Assembly: GCF_000174015.1 (NCBI RefSeq)
Contig: NZ_ACFE01000002.1
Location: forward strand, 62,001 to 126,000
Direction: 5' to 3'
From: Lancefieldella rimae ATCC 49626
GTDB lineage: Bacteria > Actinomycetota > Coriobacteriia > Coriobacteriales > Atopobiaceae
Length of the DNA stretch: 64,000 bases
Shown here: one piece after another, positions 23,581 to 34,257 of the stretch
Position numbering within the stretch: position 1 is the stretch's first letter
Layout: the number at the start of each line of letters is the position of its first letter
The notes under the pieces: generated by a model
Databases searched by the model: none
Seen by the model: only the letters and a program-made list of their open reading frames with translations
Told to the model about the DNA's origin: nothing
Made by a program: the position numbers and the translations under genes

Positions 23581-23993
23581 TGATTGACCTTGTGTTATTC
23601 GCAGGACGCGTCCTTCTTGTTATCCTCCTTTACGTGTTTCTCTTTGCGGTTATGCGCACGGGAATTGGATTGGTACGCGGACAGCGTAAAGATGGTGCCA
23701 TCTGGTATGTTGATGTCGAGAAGGGCATTCGCTCGTTGCGCGGACTTCATGCGGACATCTTGGGACCTGTGGTGATAGGCCGGTCCCCCTCATCCGATAT
23801 CGTTGTCGATGAGCCGTATGTTTCCGCTTCACATGCACGTTTTACGTTGCAGGGTCCCGCTCTTGTTCTTGAAGATCTTGGATCCACCAACGGCACAATG
23901 GTAAACGGCCACATTATCGAACAACCGGTTACTCTTCGCGAAAATGATGAGGTGCAGGTCGGCGATGTAATCATGCGTGTGGGACGTCGATAA
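23580..23993 (+). CDS. fhaB: FhaB-like protein (membrane-anchored FHA domain)
   Basis: A 137-residue protein with one N-terminal membrane helix (about 3-27) and an FHA domain (about 55-135; VIGRSPSSDIVVDEPYVSAS, HARFTLQG, GSTNGTMVNGHII). The SxxH and TNGT motifs for phosphothreonine binding are intact. In mycobacteria the equivalent protein (FhaB/FipA) links PknA/PknB to cell division. It is followed after eight bases by the phosphatase gene. Confidence 0.92.
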   Translation: MIDLVLFAGRVLLVILLYVFLFAVMRTGIGLVRGQRKDGAIWYVDVEKGIRSLRGLHADILGPVVIGRSPSSDIVVDEPYVSASHARFTLQGPALVLEDLGSTNGTMVNGHIIEQPVTLRENDEVQVGDVIMRVGRR

Positions 23994-24001
23994 GAGCAGC
24001 G

Positions 24002-25273
24002 ATGGGAACACCTGAGAACACAGTCGACAAAACGCCTGCCGCAGAGCCTGTACACGCTCCGGGAAGATGCGAGCTCTCCCTTGAAGGAAGAACGGATACA
24101 GAGTTTATCAGTGGATCCAACTCTTTCATATCATGGGGAGCCCGCTCTGACGTGGGCCTCGTACGCGAGCACAACGAAGACTCGTTTCTTCTGCGCACAC
24201 CTCTCTTTGCGGTCTGCGACGGCATGGGCGGTCATGCCGCCGGAGAAGTGGCAAGTTCCATCGCCGTAAAAGTTATCGGCGAGGAGGCTCCCAACACGGC
24301 CGACGACGTCCTTCTTGGTGCGGCAATTGAAGCCGCCAATCAAGCCGTCATTGAAGCCCCCCAAAAAGGCATCGGAAAGGCCGGCATGGGCTCTACCGCT
24401 TCGGCCATTTTTATTGAAGGCAACCAGATGGCCGTTGCGCACGTAGGCGATTCTCGCATTTACCTACTCCATCACGGCACATTGGTACGAGTTACCCATG
24501 ATCATAGCTACGTAGAAGAACTGGTGGATTCGGGTCAGATTACCGCCGATGAAGCCCGCAATCACCCTTCGCGCTCCGTCGTAACACGTGCGCTGGGCTC
24601 CGATCCGGAAATGTATGCCGATCATTTTACCTTGGAAGTTTCTGACGGGGACCGCATCATTCTTTGTTCCGACGGTCTTTCCAGCATGATACTTGACGAC
24701 GAGATAGAGTCCATTGCCGTCTCCAACATCACTCCGCAAAACGCTGCGGACAGCCTTGTTTCGGCGGCCCTTACCGCCGGAGGAGCGGATAACATCACGG
24801 TTATTGTGGTCGATATTCTCGATGACGGCCTTGTCGAGAAGAACCGCCGCCGCTTTACTCGCGGTATTCTCGCAACCTCCATATCCATCATTGCTCTTCT
24901 TGTCGTCTCCTTGGTTATCGCCGTGCTCTTTATCAGAAGTGAATACTACATAGGCATAAACGGTTCTACCGTTGCCATCTACCAGGGAGTTCCTTCAAAA
25001 ATAGCCGGAGTTCCATTATCAAATTTGATAGATACCACTACCATCGAAGTAAAGAATCTTCCACAATCCGTACAAGATAAGCTGGCGTTGGGAATTCGCG
25101 TTAAAGATGAAACGGAGGCGCGCGAAACCGTCGAAGACTATCGTGAACAGATCAACGATGCCGACATAAAGGCGGCCAAACGTGCTGACGACGCAAAATC
25201 AGAAGGCGAGCCCACCGGTGAGACTGAAACAACCGCACCGAATGCCTCTTCACAAAACTCGGGAGGTGAGTAG
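24002..25273 (+). CDS. pstP: PP2C-type Ser/Thr phosphatase (PstP-like)
   Basis: A 423-residue protein. The PP2C domain (about 42-275) has [36 protein letters not shown] and HVGDSRIYL with the metal-binding aspartates. A membrane span follows at about 292-315, then an outer domain of about 100 residues rich in acidic and Thr/Gln residues. It would remove phosphate from the kinases and FHA partners of the cluster. The N-terminal 40 residues before the catalytic domain are longer than usual. It ends two bases before the next gene. Confidence 0.95.
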   Translation: MGTPENTVDKTPAAEPVHAPGRCELSLEGRTDTEFISGSNSFISWGARSDVGLVREHNEDSFLLRTPLFAVCDGMGGHAAGEVASSIAVKVIGEEAPNTADDVLLGAAIEAANQAVIEAPQKGIGKAGMGSTASAIFIEGNQMAVAHVGDSRIYLLHHGTLVRVTHDHSYVEELVDSGQITADEARNHPSRSVVTRALGSDPEMYADHFTLEVSDGDRIILCSDGLSSMILDDEIESIAVSNITPQNAADSLVSAALTAGGADNITVIVVDILDDGLVEKNRRRFTRGILATSISIIALLVVSLVIAVLFIRSEYYIGINGSTVAIYQGVPSKIAGVPLSNLIDTTTIEVKNLPQSVQDKLALGIRVKDETEARETVEDYREQINDADIKAAKRADDAKSEGEPTGETETTAPNASSQNSGGE

Positions 25274-25275
25274 AA

Positions 25276-28137
25276 GTGGAGACGTCTCGAAACTCTCGCA
25301 GAAACATCGAGCTGGTACTGCTTATTCTTGCCGCTGTCCCCATGTTTCTTCTCTACGCCATGTATATGGTCACTTCAAAATCAGAGGTTAATCTTTCCTC
25401 CATGGCAACGCCCATTGCCCTTTTTGTTGCGTTTACCGTTGCGCACATTGCAAACAGAATCTTAGCGCCTGCTGCCGATCCTGCAATTTTGCCTATCGTA
25501 TTTGCGCTTTCCGGCATAGGGATCACGTTTGTAACACGACTTGCACCTACCGCTGCGCCAAATCAAATCCTTTGGCTTTTTGTGTCGGTTGTTGCCATGA
25601 TTGTAACTTTGGCCGTTATACGCGATCTCGATACCCTCGCACGCTACAAATACACCATAGGCTTTATAGGAGTTATTTTGCTCCTCTTGCCCATGGCAAT
25701 AGGACAGGAGCGCTGGGGGTCTAAACTTTGGCTTTCCTTCGGCTCATTCACCTTCCAACCGGGAGAAATCGCAAAAATAGCACTCGTTCTCTTTCTTGCC
25801 TTTTACCTTGGAATAAACCGAGAAGCCCTGTCCGTCTCCATGCGCAAAATTGGACCGTTTCGTCTCCCGCGCCTGAAGATGTTGCTTCCTCTTTTTATCA
25901 TGTGGGGCATAAGTCTTCTTATAGTTATTTTTGAAAGAGACCTCGGAAGCGCTCTTCTTTTCTTTATCTTCTTCGTCATAATGCTCTATGTTGCCACGGG
26001 CCGTGTGAGCTATGTCCTTGTCAGCCTTCTCCTTTTGGCTCTAGGCGGCATTGTCTTGTACCACTTCTTCGGCCATGTCCAGCAGCGCGTGGATATCTGG
26101 CTCAATCCTTTTAAAGACCCATCGGGCGACGGTTTTCAGATTGTGCAGTCGCTTTACTCCATCGCCGATGGCGGCCTTTCCGGCGTCGGTATCGGCAAGG
26201 GACTCCCCACCTATATTCCCGTTGTTGAATCGGACTTCATTTTCTCCGCTATCAGCGAAGAAATGGGCCTGTTTGGCGCAAGTGCAATCATCATGCTCTT
26301 TATCCTTCTGGGCATCCGTGGTCTTGCTACTGCCGCTCGTGCAAAATCGGACGCTTCGGCATTTGCGGCAGCGGGACTTATAAGCGTCCTCGTTTTCCAG
26401 GCATTCTTGATTATCGGGGGCGTCACCAAACTTCTGCCTTTAACGGGCGTTACTCTGCCTTTCATGAGTCAGGGCGGCTCATCCCTTCTCTCCAGCTTCA
26501 TTATTGTTGCTCTCCTTCTTCGTGCGGGAGACGAAGGAACTGGACATGAAACTGAGCTTAAATCGAGCAGTCCCGCAAACGAGCAGCACCTTGCCATTTC
26601 TGCCGGCGGAGCCCATGCAAGTAACATACTTCACGGATTGCACGCGCGCGGCGGCTTTGATATCCAAACGGAAGAATCGGGCGTATTGGGACGCATTGCT
26701 CTCGGTAAGCGCTTGACCTCATTGATTACGGTTTTTGCCGTCCTTTTTGCCGTCCTTCTCGGCAATCTTACCTATCTGATGACCATCGATGCACCGCATA
26801 TTCAATCTCTCTCCACCAACAACCACACCATTACCAAAAGCGCACATGTTCAGCGCGGATCCATTATCACATCTGACGGAGTGACTCTCGCAGAGAGTGT
26901 AAAGCAAGACGACGGGACCTATGTACGCACTTATCCGCAAGACGGCATGGCCGCTCATACCGTAGGCTATATCTCCACGCAATACGGAACTTCCGGAATT
27001 GAACAGACCATGAACGAAACCCTCACGGGCCACTCCTCTCACTCTGACTGGAAAGGCGCACTCTATTCCATGGCAGGAGTCACCACACCGGGATCTTCGG
27101 TGGTACTTACAATCAATTCGCAAATGCAGGCTGCCGTAGAGCAGATTCTCGAAGGTCATACCGGATCTGTCGTTGTGATGGATCCTTCTACAGGCGCAAT
27201 CCTTGCAAAGGCTTCTTCTCCTTCATATAAACAGTCGGAGCTTGCAAGCGCCATCTCATCGGATAGTGGCAGCGAGCTTGTTGATCGGAGTACCCAATCT
27301 CTCTATTCTCCCGGATCTTCCTTTAAAACCATTACGCTCTCAGCGGCACTTGATACCAATACCACCACTCTTGATACCAAATATGATGCACCTGGCGTTA
27401 TGGACCTTGGGGGCGGAACCATCCATAACTATGCCAATGAAGATATGGGCAACATCACCCTCAGTGAGGCCTTTGCTCGCTCTTCAAATACCGCCCTCGC
27501 ACAAGTTGGAACTCAACTGGGAGCTCAAAATCTTGTCAGTTATGCCAATGGCTTTGGCTACGGAAAAGAGCTTGGGCAAGATTTCTATACCACGCCTTCT
27601 CTCATGCCTAATCCGTCGGAAATGACCGAATGGGAACTTGGTTGGTCCTCTTGCGGTCTTCCTGTTGGACAGCATGAAAGCCCCGCAGGTCCTCAGACGA
27701 CCGTTATGCAAAATGCCGTTGTCGCTTCGGCAATTGCAAACGGCGGTGTCGTTATGAATCCGTATGTGGTTGACCACATTCTCTCTCCTGAGGGCACCGT
27801 GGTATCAACTACTTCCCCGCACTCTTTGGGGCAGGTTGTTTCCGCTGAAACTGCCGGAAAGGTTCGCGAGGCCATGCTTGGTGTCGTTGAGCATGGAACC
27901 GGCATGGGCGCCCGTGTACAGGGTACCCGCGTCGCAGGAAAAACCGGTACGGCCGATGTTGAAAACGGTAATTTCAACTCCTTTTTTATCGGTTTTGCTC
28001 CGTATGAAAAACCTTCGCTCGTGGTTTCGGTTGTCATTGAGGGTAATGGAGAGAATGTTCTTGGCGAGGGTGCAAAGGTTGGTGGACAGGTTATTGCAAA
28101 ATGCCTGCAGATTCAATCACTTGGAGCGGCCTCATGA
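25276..28137 (+). CDS. SEDS (FtsW/RodA) and class B penicillin-binding protein fusion
   Basis: A 953-residue single chain that joins a SEDS peptidoglycan glycosyltransferase (about 1-420, ten or so spans; [39 protein letters not shown]) to a transpeptidase (about 475-950). The PBP has its own membrane segment (about 478-498), Ser681-x-x-Lys684 (SSFK), Ser736-Ser-Asn738 and Lys889-Thr-Gly-Thr. In most actinobacteria rodA and pbpA are two adjacent genes in this place; here they are one frame with no stop. GTG start at 25276 with GGAGGTGAG upstream. It would polymerise and cross-link wall in one molecule. Confidence 0.94.
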   Translation: METSRNSRRNIELVLLILAAVPMFLLYAMYMVTSKSEVNLSSMATPIALFVAFTVAHIANRILAPAADPAILPIVFALSGIGITFVTRLAPTAAPNQILWLFVSVVAMIVTLAVIRDLDTLARYKYTIGFIGVILLLLPMAIGQERWGSKLWLSFGSFTFQPGEIAKIALVLFLAFYLGINREALSVSMRKIGPFRLPRLKMLLPLFIMWGISLLIVIFERDLGSALLFFIFFVIMLYVATGRVSYVLVSLLLLALGGIVLYHFFGHVQQRVDIWLNPFKDPSGDGFQIVQSLYSIADGGLSGVGIGKGLPTYIPVVESDFIFSAISEEMGLFGASAIIMLFILLGIRGLATAARAKSDASAFAAAGLISVLVFQAFLIIGGVTKLLPLTGVTLPFMSQGGSSLLSSFIIVALLLRAGDEGTGHETELKSSSPANEQHLAISAGGAHASNILHGLHARGGFDIQTEESGVLGRIALGKRLTSLITVFAVLFAVLLGNLTYLMTIDAPHIQSLSTNNHTITKSAHVQRGSIITSDGVTLAESVKQDDGTYVRTYPQDGMAAHTVGYISTQYGTSGIEQTMNETLTGHSSHSDWKGALYSMAGVTTPGSSVVLTINSQMQAAVEQILEGHTGSVVVMDPSTGAILAKASSPSYKQSELASAISSDSGSELVDRSTQSLYSPGSSFKTITLSAALDTNTTTLDTKYDAPGVMDLGGGTIHNYANEDMGNITLSEAFARSSNTALAQVGTQLGAQNLVSYANGFGYGKELGQDFYTTPSLMPNPSEMTEWELGWSSCGLPVGQHESPAGPQTTVMQNAVVASAIANGGVVMNPYVVDHILSPEGTVVSTTSPHSLGQVVSAETAGKVREAMLGVVEHGTGMGARVQGTRVAGKTGTADVENGNFNSFFIGFAPYEKPSLVVSVVIEGNGENVLGEGAKVGGQVIAKCLQIQSLGAAS

Positions 28138-28236
28138 TGTTTTGTAAGGTTTTACAAGATGCGCTTCTCAGCCTCAAACGGCGTTTAGTTAGCTAAGATT
28201 GCAAGCAAGAAGCTCTGTGTACTGATAGGAGAGTAT

Positions 28237-30195
28237 ATGCCAGGTAGAATGCTCGGTGGGCGTTACCAGGTTCAAGACAAGATTGGTACGGGTGGTATGG
28301 CCACCGTATACCGAGGACAAGATGAAGTTTTGGGACGCACGGTAGCCATCAAAACAATGCTGCCACAGTATGCCAATGATCCTTCGTTTGCCGCCCGCTT
28401 TAAGCAGGAGGCTCAAGCAGCTGCAGCACTCTCGAGCCCTTATATCGTATCCGTGTATGACTGGGGCAAAGACGGTGAGTCATACTACATCGTCATGGAG
28501 TATCTCCGGGGAACTGACCTCAAAAGCGGTATCCGCAAACACGGAGCGCTTGATTCCCGTAAAGTCGCTCAAATTGGCTCCCAGATTGCCCAAGCACTCT
28601 CGGTAGCTCATAAACACGACATCATCCATCGCGATATCAAGCCCCAAAATATTATGGTGCAGCCCGACGGCAATATCAAAGTCATGGATTTTGGTATCGC
28701 GCGCGCCAAGAACAGTCACTTAACCACCGATAATGCTGTTCTTGGAACGGCTCATTACGTCTCTCCAGAGCAAACACAGGGAAAAGAGCTTGGACCTACA
28801 ACCGATATTTATTCCTTGGGTATCGTTATGTACGAAGCAGCAACGGGACGTGTTCCCTTTGAGGGAGACGATGCCATCAGCGTTGCTCTAAAACAGGTTA
28901 ATGAGGCTCCTCAGGCACCCACGTTGCTTAATCCTTCGGTAGATCCAATTCTTGAATCCATCATTTTAAAGTGTATGGAAAAAGATCCGAGTAACCGCTA
29001 TCAGACAGCAGATGACCTCTATTATGCATTACGCGACTATCTTATGGGTCGTGGAAGCAGGGTGAGCAGTACGGCTCTTATGGGAGCCATCCCCACCAAT
29101 AAGATGGATCGTCGAGGCTTTGGCGGCACCCAGGCAATCCCGGTTGCGGTCGCCAGCCGCACCGGCAATACAGATAAAATGCGTCCCATTAAAGCAACCG
29201 AACAAGCTCAGATGGAAGAAGAAGAGCGTGCCCGTAAGCGCCGTCGTAATACCGTCTTGGGCGTTCTTCTCGCCCTTCTCATTTTTGCCGGAGCCGTCTT
29301 TGGTATCACAAACATTCTTTCTCATCAGTCACAGCAATATGCCGTTCCCAACCTCGTAGGCATGAAAAAAAACGACGTCATCAACGCACTTAACGATAAG
29401 GACAGCCACTTCAAGCTCGGAGAAATTAAAGAAGACTACAACGATGATGCGCCCGAAGGCCAGGTTATTGAACAAACGCCCAGTGCAAATAAGATGGCCG
29501 AGGATGGCACCAAGATTGATATTGTCGTCTCAAAGGGTGCCAAACCTGCCGCAACAGTTAAAGTCCCGGATTTGACTAAGATGACTTCGGATGAAGCCCA
29601 GCGAGCTTTGGGACAAGTGGGACTTAAGGGTAAGCAAGGTGACGACGTTGACGATGATTCCGTACCGGTCGGCTATATCGCAAAGCAGGATGAAGCACCA
29701 AACTCCGATGCCAAAGCCGGCGATACCATCACCTATCACCTTTCCAAAGGACCGGAAGAGATTACGGTTCCGGATGTTATTGGTCTTACGGAAGCACAAG
29801 CAACCAAAAAGCTTGAAAGCGCCGGATTTAAGGTACGCACGCAAGATAAGAGCAAAGGCAACCAAAATGCTACCGTCTCTGCAGTAAGCCCGTCAGTTGG
29901 ATCTAAGGGTGAGAAGGGTGACACCGTAACAATTACTATCGGCGAAGATCCCAAGAAGCAGCCAGTGCCAAACGTCATCGGTAAAGAGTACCATGAGGCA
30001 CAGCAGCTCCTCCAAGAGGCTGGTTTCTCACCAAACACCATATGGGTTTACGACAACGACATCGAAAGCGGCAAAGTCGTCAGTCAGTCTCCACAATCCG
30101 TAGAGCCTGGCGGCACCGTCACCATTAGCGTGTCTTCCGGACCAAATCCAACCACGTCAACAAGCACTACTACTACAACGTCACCAACAACGTAG
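28237..30195 (+). CDS. pknB: PknB-like Ser/Thr kinase with four PASTA domains
   Basis: A 652-residue protein. The kinase domain (about 9-275) has GTGGMATVYRG, VAIK, HRDIKPQN and DFG; it is an RD kinase. A basic juxtamembrane linker with Thr residues leads to one membrane span (about 335-357), then four PASTA repeats (about 365-435, 438-505, 508-570, 573-640), which bind peptidoglycan fragments. The C-terminal tail is a Thr/Ser run. It follows the fused SEDS-PBP gene after about 100 bases and completes the cluster. Confidence 0.96.
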   Translation: MPGRMLGGRYQVQDKIGTGGMATVYRGQDEVLGRTVAIKTMLPQYANDPSFAARFKQEAQAAAALSSPYIVSVYDWGKDGESYYIVMEYLRGTDLKSGIRKHGALDSRKVAQIGSQIAQALSVAHKHDIIHRDIKPQNIMVQPDGNIKVMDFGIARAKNSHLTTDNAVLGTAHYVSPEQTQGKELGPTTDIYSLGIVMYEAATGRVPFEGDDAISVALKQVNEAPQAPTLLNPSVDPILESIILKCMEKDPSNRYQTADDLYYALRDYLMGRGSRVSSTALMGAIPTNKMDRRGFGGTQAIPVAVASRTGNTDKMRPIKATEQAQMEEEERARKRRRNTVLGVLLALLIFAGAVFGITNILSHQSQQYAVPNLVGMKKNDVINALNDKDSHFKLGEIKEDYNDDAPEGQVIEQTPSANKMAEDGTKIDIVVSKGAKPAATVKVPDLTKMTSDEAQRALGQVGLKGKQGDDVDDDSVPVGYIAKQDEAPNSDAKAGDTITYHLSKGPEEITVPDVIGLTEAQATKKLESAGFKVRTQDKSKGNQNATVSAVSPSVGSKGEKGDTVTITIGEDPKKQPVPNVIGKEYHEAQQLLQEAGFSPNTIWVYDNDIESGKVVSQSPQSVEPGGTVTISVSSGPNPTTSTSTTTTTSPTT

Positions 30196-30253
30196 AGCTT
30201 GTCAGGCACAAGGCGCACCTAAAGAAGCATCATATAAGAGCTTCTCCTGAAAA

Positions 30254-30287
30254 ATGCCCACTTTCAAAATCATCTGAAAGTGGGCAT
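30254..30287. terminator. Bidirectional terminator between pknB and the XRE gene
   Basis: ATGCCCACTTTCA and TGAAAGTGGGCAT form a perfect 13-base stem with an eight-base loop between convergent genes; T-rich sequence follows on the plus side (GTATTTTACG) and A-rich sequence precedes it. Confidence 0.85.
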
Positions 30288-30308
30288 GTATTTTACGCGT
30301 TGATATGC

Positions 30309-31049
30309 TTAATCGAACCAGATTTTAACAATGTCTCCATCACTTGAAACGATATTGATCAGCGTTCCGGACTCTCCCTCTTTGGCCGCCGCTACAAGCT
30401 CATCAATATCAATCTCTTCAAGCTGCGCGCGCGTCTCCTTGTCAATGGAGCGGCCTCCGATTTGAAGCCCTGATTTCATGGCAAACTTTGCAAGTGCCAG
30501 AGGAACACACATATCTACTACGTCCCCATCTTCTGACTCGACGTAAATGTGCAGGCCATGCTTTTTTGAATTGCCCAAACGCACAGTTGCCTGCTCTTTC
30601 CCGGAAACACCGTTCTTTGGTTTTCTCAGCTCGGTGCTAAAGAACTTCCCTAATCCAAAACGACCTACTTCTTCTTCCTCGACATCTGCTTCATCATCTG
30701 TCGCCGTATCCTCTTCTGCAAAATTACCTATTGCGAGATTTTGCTCTTTGCCGGCTTCCCTCTTGTCCGAGCTCTCATCTGCCTCTTTTGTTATAGACAT
30801 AGAGACATCAAGCCCTTTTCGCTCTTGCGTAGAGGCGCCACGTAAGAGTTCATCGATGCTCACGCCCAAAAATTGTGCCAATTGCGGCAACAGCGAAATG
30901 TCCGGATAATTAATATCATTTTCCCATTTACTGACTGCCTGTGGACTCACGCTCAACTCACGAGCCAACCGTTCCTGCGTTGCTGCTTTGGCAAGACGGA
31001 GCCGTGCAATACGCCGACCAAGCGTCTCCTGAGAATTTGTCATGTGCAC
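30309..31049 (-). CDS. XRE-family regulator with C-terminal SHOCT-like domain
   Basis: A 246-residue protein. Residues 10-70 form a helix-turn-helix (QERLARELSVSPQAVSKWEN). A long acidic linker (about 75-140) leads to a C-terminal unit with LHIYVESEDGDVVDMCVPLA, LAKFAMK and INIVSSDGDIVKIWFD, which resembles the beta-strand plus helix domain seen in DUF2089/SHOCT-like envelope stress regulators. No partner gene. The role and the domain name are inferences. Confidence 0.78.
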   Translation of the reverse strand: MHMTNSQETLGRRIARLRLAKAATQERLARELSVSPQAVSKWENDINYPDISLLPQLAQFLGVSIDELLRGASTQERKGLDVSMSITKEADESSDKREAGKEQNLAIGNFAEEDTATDDEADVEEEEVGRFGLGKFFSTELRKPKNGVSGKEQATVRLGNSKKHGLHIYVESEDGDVVDMCVPLALAKFAMKSGLQIGGRSIDKETRAQLEEIDIDELVAAAKEGESGTLINIVSSDGDIVKIWFD

Positions 31050-31290
31050 TCCTCACCCTTGTGTTTTTATCGGATGCTTTTTATGCGGAACCGCTTCCAT
31101 AACTATCACTCGTATCACATCTTCCAACAAGAACGCAGCGGTTGATACCACCTACCAATTGTTGATTTCATCTCAACCATACGTTGATTTCGCAGGTTAA
31201 CATGGAAATCTTTGATGCAGGAATCCACATTTCAATGCTTGCTACGTCCCGTATGATCCTCCGCAAATCCGTTCTAACGAGTCGTTCTAT
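31050..31290. other. Intergenic region, nothing recognised
   Basis: No gene, repeat or clear promoter was found apart from A/T-rich patches; it lies upstream of the XRE gene and downstream of the tRNA-Arg terminator. Confidence 0.4.
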
Positions 31291-31321
31291 AAAAACAGGC
31301 CGAGAGTAAAATCCCGACCTG
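31291..31321 (-). terminator. Terminator after tRNA-Arg(CCT)
   Basis: On the minus strand CAGGTCGGGA pairs with TCTCGGCCTG (two G-T pairs) followed by TTTTTAT. Confidence 0.78.
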
Positions 31322-31332
31322 TGCTGATTTCT

Positions 31333-31408
31333 GGTGCCCTCGGGCCGATTCGAACGGCCGACACCCGCTTTAGGAGAGCGGTGCTCTATCCCCTGAGCTA
31401 CGAAGGCT
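31333..31408 (-). tRNA. tRNA-Arg(CCT)
   Basis: A 76-base cloverleaf: acceptor GCCTTCG with CGAGGGC (G-T pairs), anticodon stem CCGCT/AGCGG, anticodon loop CTCCTAA (CCT), T-loop TTCGAAT, CCA encoded. Reads AGG. Confidence 0.96.
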
Positions 31409-31484
31409 TACGTGAGTAATTTTACTCACCAATAGCGCCCTGCGCAATAAAAAGACTAAGCGAGAAAACCTCGAATTTCTCTAC

Positions 31485-32141
31485 TTACTTATTTTCTGTC
31501 TTACGAGCTTTCTTCTCGGCCTTCTTTGCTTCTTTTGCGGCTTCACACGCAGCAACTTTTTCTCCAAGCTTTTTATCGGTCATACCTACCACCTGGCGCT
31601 CAACACGCTTGCGGATGGGACGCAACTTTACAAAGCTAAAAATAACCGAACCAAAGATGAACACATACGCAATGATAAGCGCAATGGCAGACACAAGCCC
31701 AACCCCTGAGCCAAGGTTTCTGGCTTCAGGAAATGCCGTCGTTAGCACAAACGTCACTATCGTTGCAGCAAAACCAATACCTAAAATGACCCACCAGATA
31801 CGCTCGACCCGGTGATACTCAGGATCGTTTCTCAGCAAAATCTCAAAGCCGCGATTTCTAAAGTCATCATGCGCACGCTCGCGCTGCCGAGCAGCACGTT
31901 TTTGCTCTTTTGTTGTCGGGGTGCCACCCTTGGCTGACTTAGACCCCGAAACACTTGAAATGCGCACAGAAGCCGCCGCTTCACGAGAAGGCTTGGCGGA
32001 AGCAGCAGACCTGCGCGGAGCATATTTAACCGTCTGTCCGTTGCTCTTCTCGCTCTCTTTTTGTGATTTCTTTGACGCTACTGATGCAGCGGTTTCCTGT
32101 GCTTCTTCAGCAGCACCTTTAATCGTGTCACGCAGTAACAT
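31485..32141 (-). CDS. Two-span membrane protein with basic disordered N-terminus
   Basis: A 218-residue protein. Residues 1-90 are Ala/Ser/Lys-rich and look disordered. Residues 85-115 form a charged helix (RAARQRERAHDDFRNRGFE), then two membrane spans (about 118-140 and 148-172) and a very basic coiled C-terminus (KEAKKAEKKARKTENK). It looks like a coriobacterial family of unknown role. Its start overlaps the end of purC by 14 bases. Confidence 0.62.
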   Translation of the reverse strand: MLLRDTIKGAAEEAQETAASVASKKSQKESEKSNGQTVKYAPRRSAASAKPSREAAASVRISSVSGSKSAKGGTPTTKEQKRAARQRERAHDDFRNRGFEILLRNDPEYHRVERIWWVILGIGFAATIVTFVLTTAFPEARNLGSGVGLVSAIALIIAYVFIFGSVIFSFVKLRPIRKRVERQVVGMTDKKLGEKVAACEAAKEAKKAEKKARKTENK

Positions 32142-33042
32142 GGGACTCCTTCATTGACTCGAATTTGGTACCAGTAATAATCTCAAACGCCGTTTGATAA
32201 CGCTTGGATGTTCCCTCAATAACCTCTTGCGGAAGATGCGGAGGCTCACCCTGCATATCCCAATGCGCCTTCAACCAATCGCGCACATACTGCTTATCAT
32301 AGCTTGGCTGAACGCTTCCCGCAGTATATCCCTCAGACGGCCAAAAGCGGCTTGAGTCAGGCGTAAGACACTCATCAATGAGGGTAAGCTCTCCGTCGAT
32401 AAAGCCAAACTCAAACTTTGTGTCTGCAATAAGAATGCCCCTTGTTGCGGCATACTCTGCGGCAGCTTTATAGAGCTCAAGCGATGCCTCACGCAAGCGC
32501 TCTGCGACATCTGCTCCGACAATCTCGGCACATCTCTCAAACGAGATGTTCTCATCGTGCTTTCCCAGCTCCGCCTTAGTCGAGGGCGTAAAGAGCGCTT
32601 CGGGAAGCTTTGAAGCCTCATGCAGCCCTTCGGGAAGTTTAATGCCACAAACCGTACCGTCTTGATCATACGTCTTCTTACCTGAGCCGGTGAGATATCC
32701 TCGAACAATACACTCAATCGGAATGGTCTTGGCTTTTTTAACCAGCATTGCTCTTCCGGAAAGATACTCGGCATAAGGTACAAAGGAGGCCGGTATCTTA
32801 TTGGGAAGCACGGAAAGCATGTGATTGGGAATCAGGTCTTTAAAGCGCTCAAACCAAAATGCGCTGATTCGAGTTAAGACCTCACCTTTATACGGTATTT
32901 CATCCGGAAGAATAACGTCAAAAGCGCTGATGCGATCACTTGCCACCATAAGCAACTCATCGCCGCAATCATAGATATCACGAACTTTTCCGTGAGAATC
33001 AGGACGCAATTTGTCAGACACGCTTACCTCACTTCTGCACAT
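32128..33042 (-). CDS. purC: Phosphoribosylaminoimidazole-succinocarboxamide synthase
   Basis: A 304-residue SAICAR synthase that joins aspartate to CAIR using ATP, in purine synthesis. It shows HGKVRDIYDCGDELLMVASD at the N-terminus, IPIECIVRGYLTGSG and LIDECLTPDSSRFWP near the ATP and substrate sites. The length is that of the long (yeast/actinobacterial) type. The start is ATG 33042 or a GTG about six codons later. The other purine gene of the window, purB, lies about 4 kb away. Confidence 0.97.
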   Translation of the reverse strand: MCRSEVSVSDKLRPDSHGKVRDIYDCGDELLMVASDRISAFDVILPDEIPYKGEVLTRISAFWFERFKDLIPNHMLSVLPNKIPASFVPYAEYLSGRAMLVKKAKTIPIECIVRGYLTGSGKKTYDQDGTVCGIKLPEGLHEASKLPEALFTPSTKAELGKHDENISFERCAEIVGADVAERLREASLELYKAAAEYAATRGILIADTKFEFGFIDGELTLIDECLTPDSSRFWPSEGYTAGSVQPSYDKQYVRDWLKAHWDMQGEPPHLPQEVIEGTSKRYQTAFEIITGTKFESMKESHVTA

Positions 33043-33142
33043 GCGAATCTTTACCGACTTTGATTGTAAGCCAACAAAGGAATAAATTGAGGGCGGTATG
33101 CAATCATTACGAAATTTTCTAGTTCAACCCCATACGAGATGC

Positions 33143-34246
33143 CTATGTATGCGGAATATGGAGTGAAAACGTCGTTCCTCTCCCCAGTTCCGACTCGATT
33201 GAAATGGTCCCATTGTGGCGATCGAGTATTTCTTTCGTAATGGAAAGGCCGACTCCAAGGCCTCCTGACGCACGCTCTCTGCTTGAATCGGAACGCCAGA
33301 ATCGCGAGAAGGTCTGCGGTATGTCTTCCTTCGCAATGCCTATACCGGTATCTGAAACAGAAATGACAACATCTCCCCGGCTCTCTTCAACGGTAACGCT
33401 TACCAGACCGTTGACGTCTGTATAGCGCATGGCATTACTCAAAAGATTGACAATCGCCTCTCGAATCATGTCGGCATCAACTTTCACAAAGCATTGATCG
33501 CGCCCCGTTTTATTAATAAACTGCAGGCAGATTTTACGTTCTCGGAAAAGTGGCTCTTGAGATTTGACGAGACTCTGTACCAAAGCAATAAGGTCATTTT
33601 TCACGGGACGGATTGAAGTCGAGCCATTTTCAAGCCGCGACAGATGCAGCATCGCATCAACCAAGCGAGAAAGACGACGCGCTTCGGATGCAACGTTTTC
33701 AAGCCGTTCTTGATCGGCTGGAAGAACTCCGTCCTGCATGGCTTCAACCGTAGCTAAAATGGCCATCAGAGGCGTTCTCAGCTCATGAGCCACATCGCTT
33801 GTCAGACGGTGTTCAAGCTTTAAGTCCTTCTCGAGAGCCGTAGCCATATCGTCAAATGTCTCTCCAAGACGTCCTAGCTCATCACTACCACGCACTCCGG
33901 AGCGCGCAGAAAGATCCCCGTTGCGAATCTGAAAAGCAGTGTTGGTAAGACTACTGATAGGTCTGGTGAGCGACCTTGATACCAAGTAACCGATGAAACA
34001 TGCCAAAACAATGGCTCCGGCCGCTGCAAGGAAAAAGGAATCGTAGAACTCTTTGGACAAATCTTCATTCCACATATATACCAAAATGGTAATTAAGAGC
34101 AATGCCGTCATAAACGCCGTAATACCAAAGAAAAACGTAATGCGCGTAGAAAACGCACGTGGTTTTGATGGCTCAGGTTTAATCGTGTTCCACGAATGCT
34201 TAGACGATTCCTGACTCTTCTGATTTAGATGGGCATGACTTGGCAT
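33143..34246 (-). CDS. Sensor histidine kinase
   Basis: A 367-residue kinase with two membrane spans (about 32-56 and 67-90) joined by a very short loop, so it has almost no outer sensor. HAMP (about 90-142) follows, then the HisKA box SDVAHELRTPL, N box EAIVNLLSNAMRYT, G1 VSDTGIGI and G2 GGLGVGLSI. Such short-loop kinases usually sense the membrane or work with a partner. It is co-directional with the response regulator 12 bases upstream. Confidence 0.94.
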   Translation of the reverse strand: MPSHAHLNQKSQESSKHSWNTIKPEPSKPRAFSTRITFFFGITAFMTALLLITILVYMWNEDLSKEFYDSFFLAAAGAIVLACFIGYLVSRSLTRPISSLTNTAFQIRNGDLSARSGVRGSDELGRLGETFDDMATALEKDLKLEHRLTSDVAHELRTPLMAILATVEAMQDGVLPADQERLENVASEARRLSRLVDAMLHLSRLENGSTSIRPVKNDLIALVQSLVKSQEPLFRERKICLQFINKTGRDQCFVKVDADMIREAIVNLLSNAMRYTDVNGLVSVTVEESRGDVVISVSDTGIGIAKEDIPQTFSRFWRSDSSRERASGGLGVGLSITKEILDRHNGTISIESELGRGTTFSLHIPHT

Positions 34247-34257
34247 TGGTATGAAAT

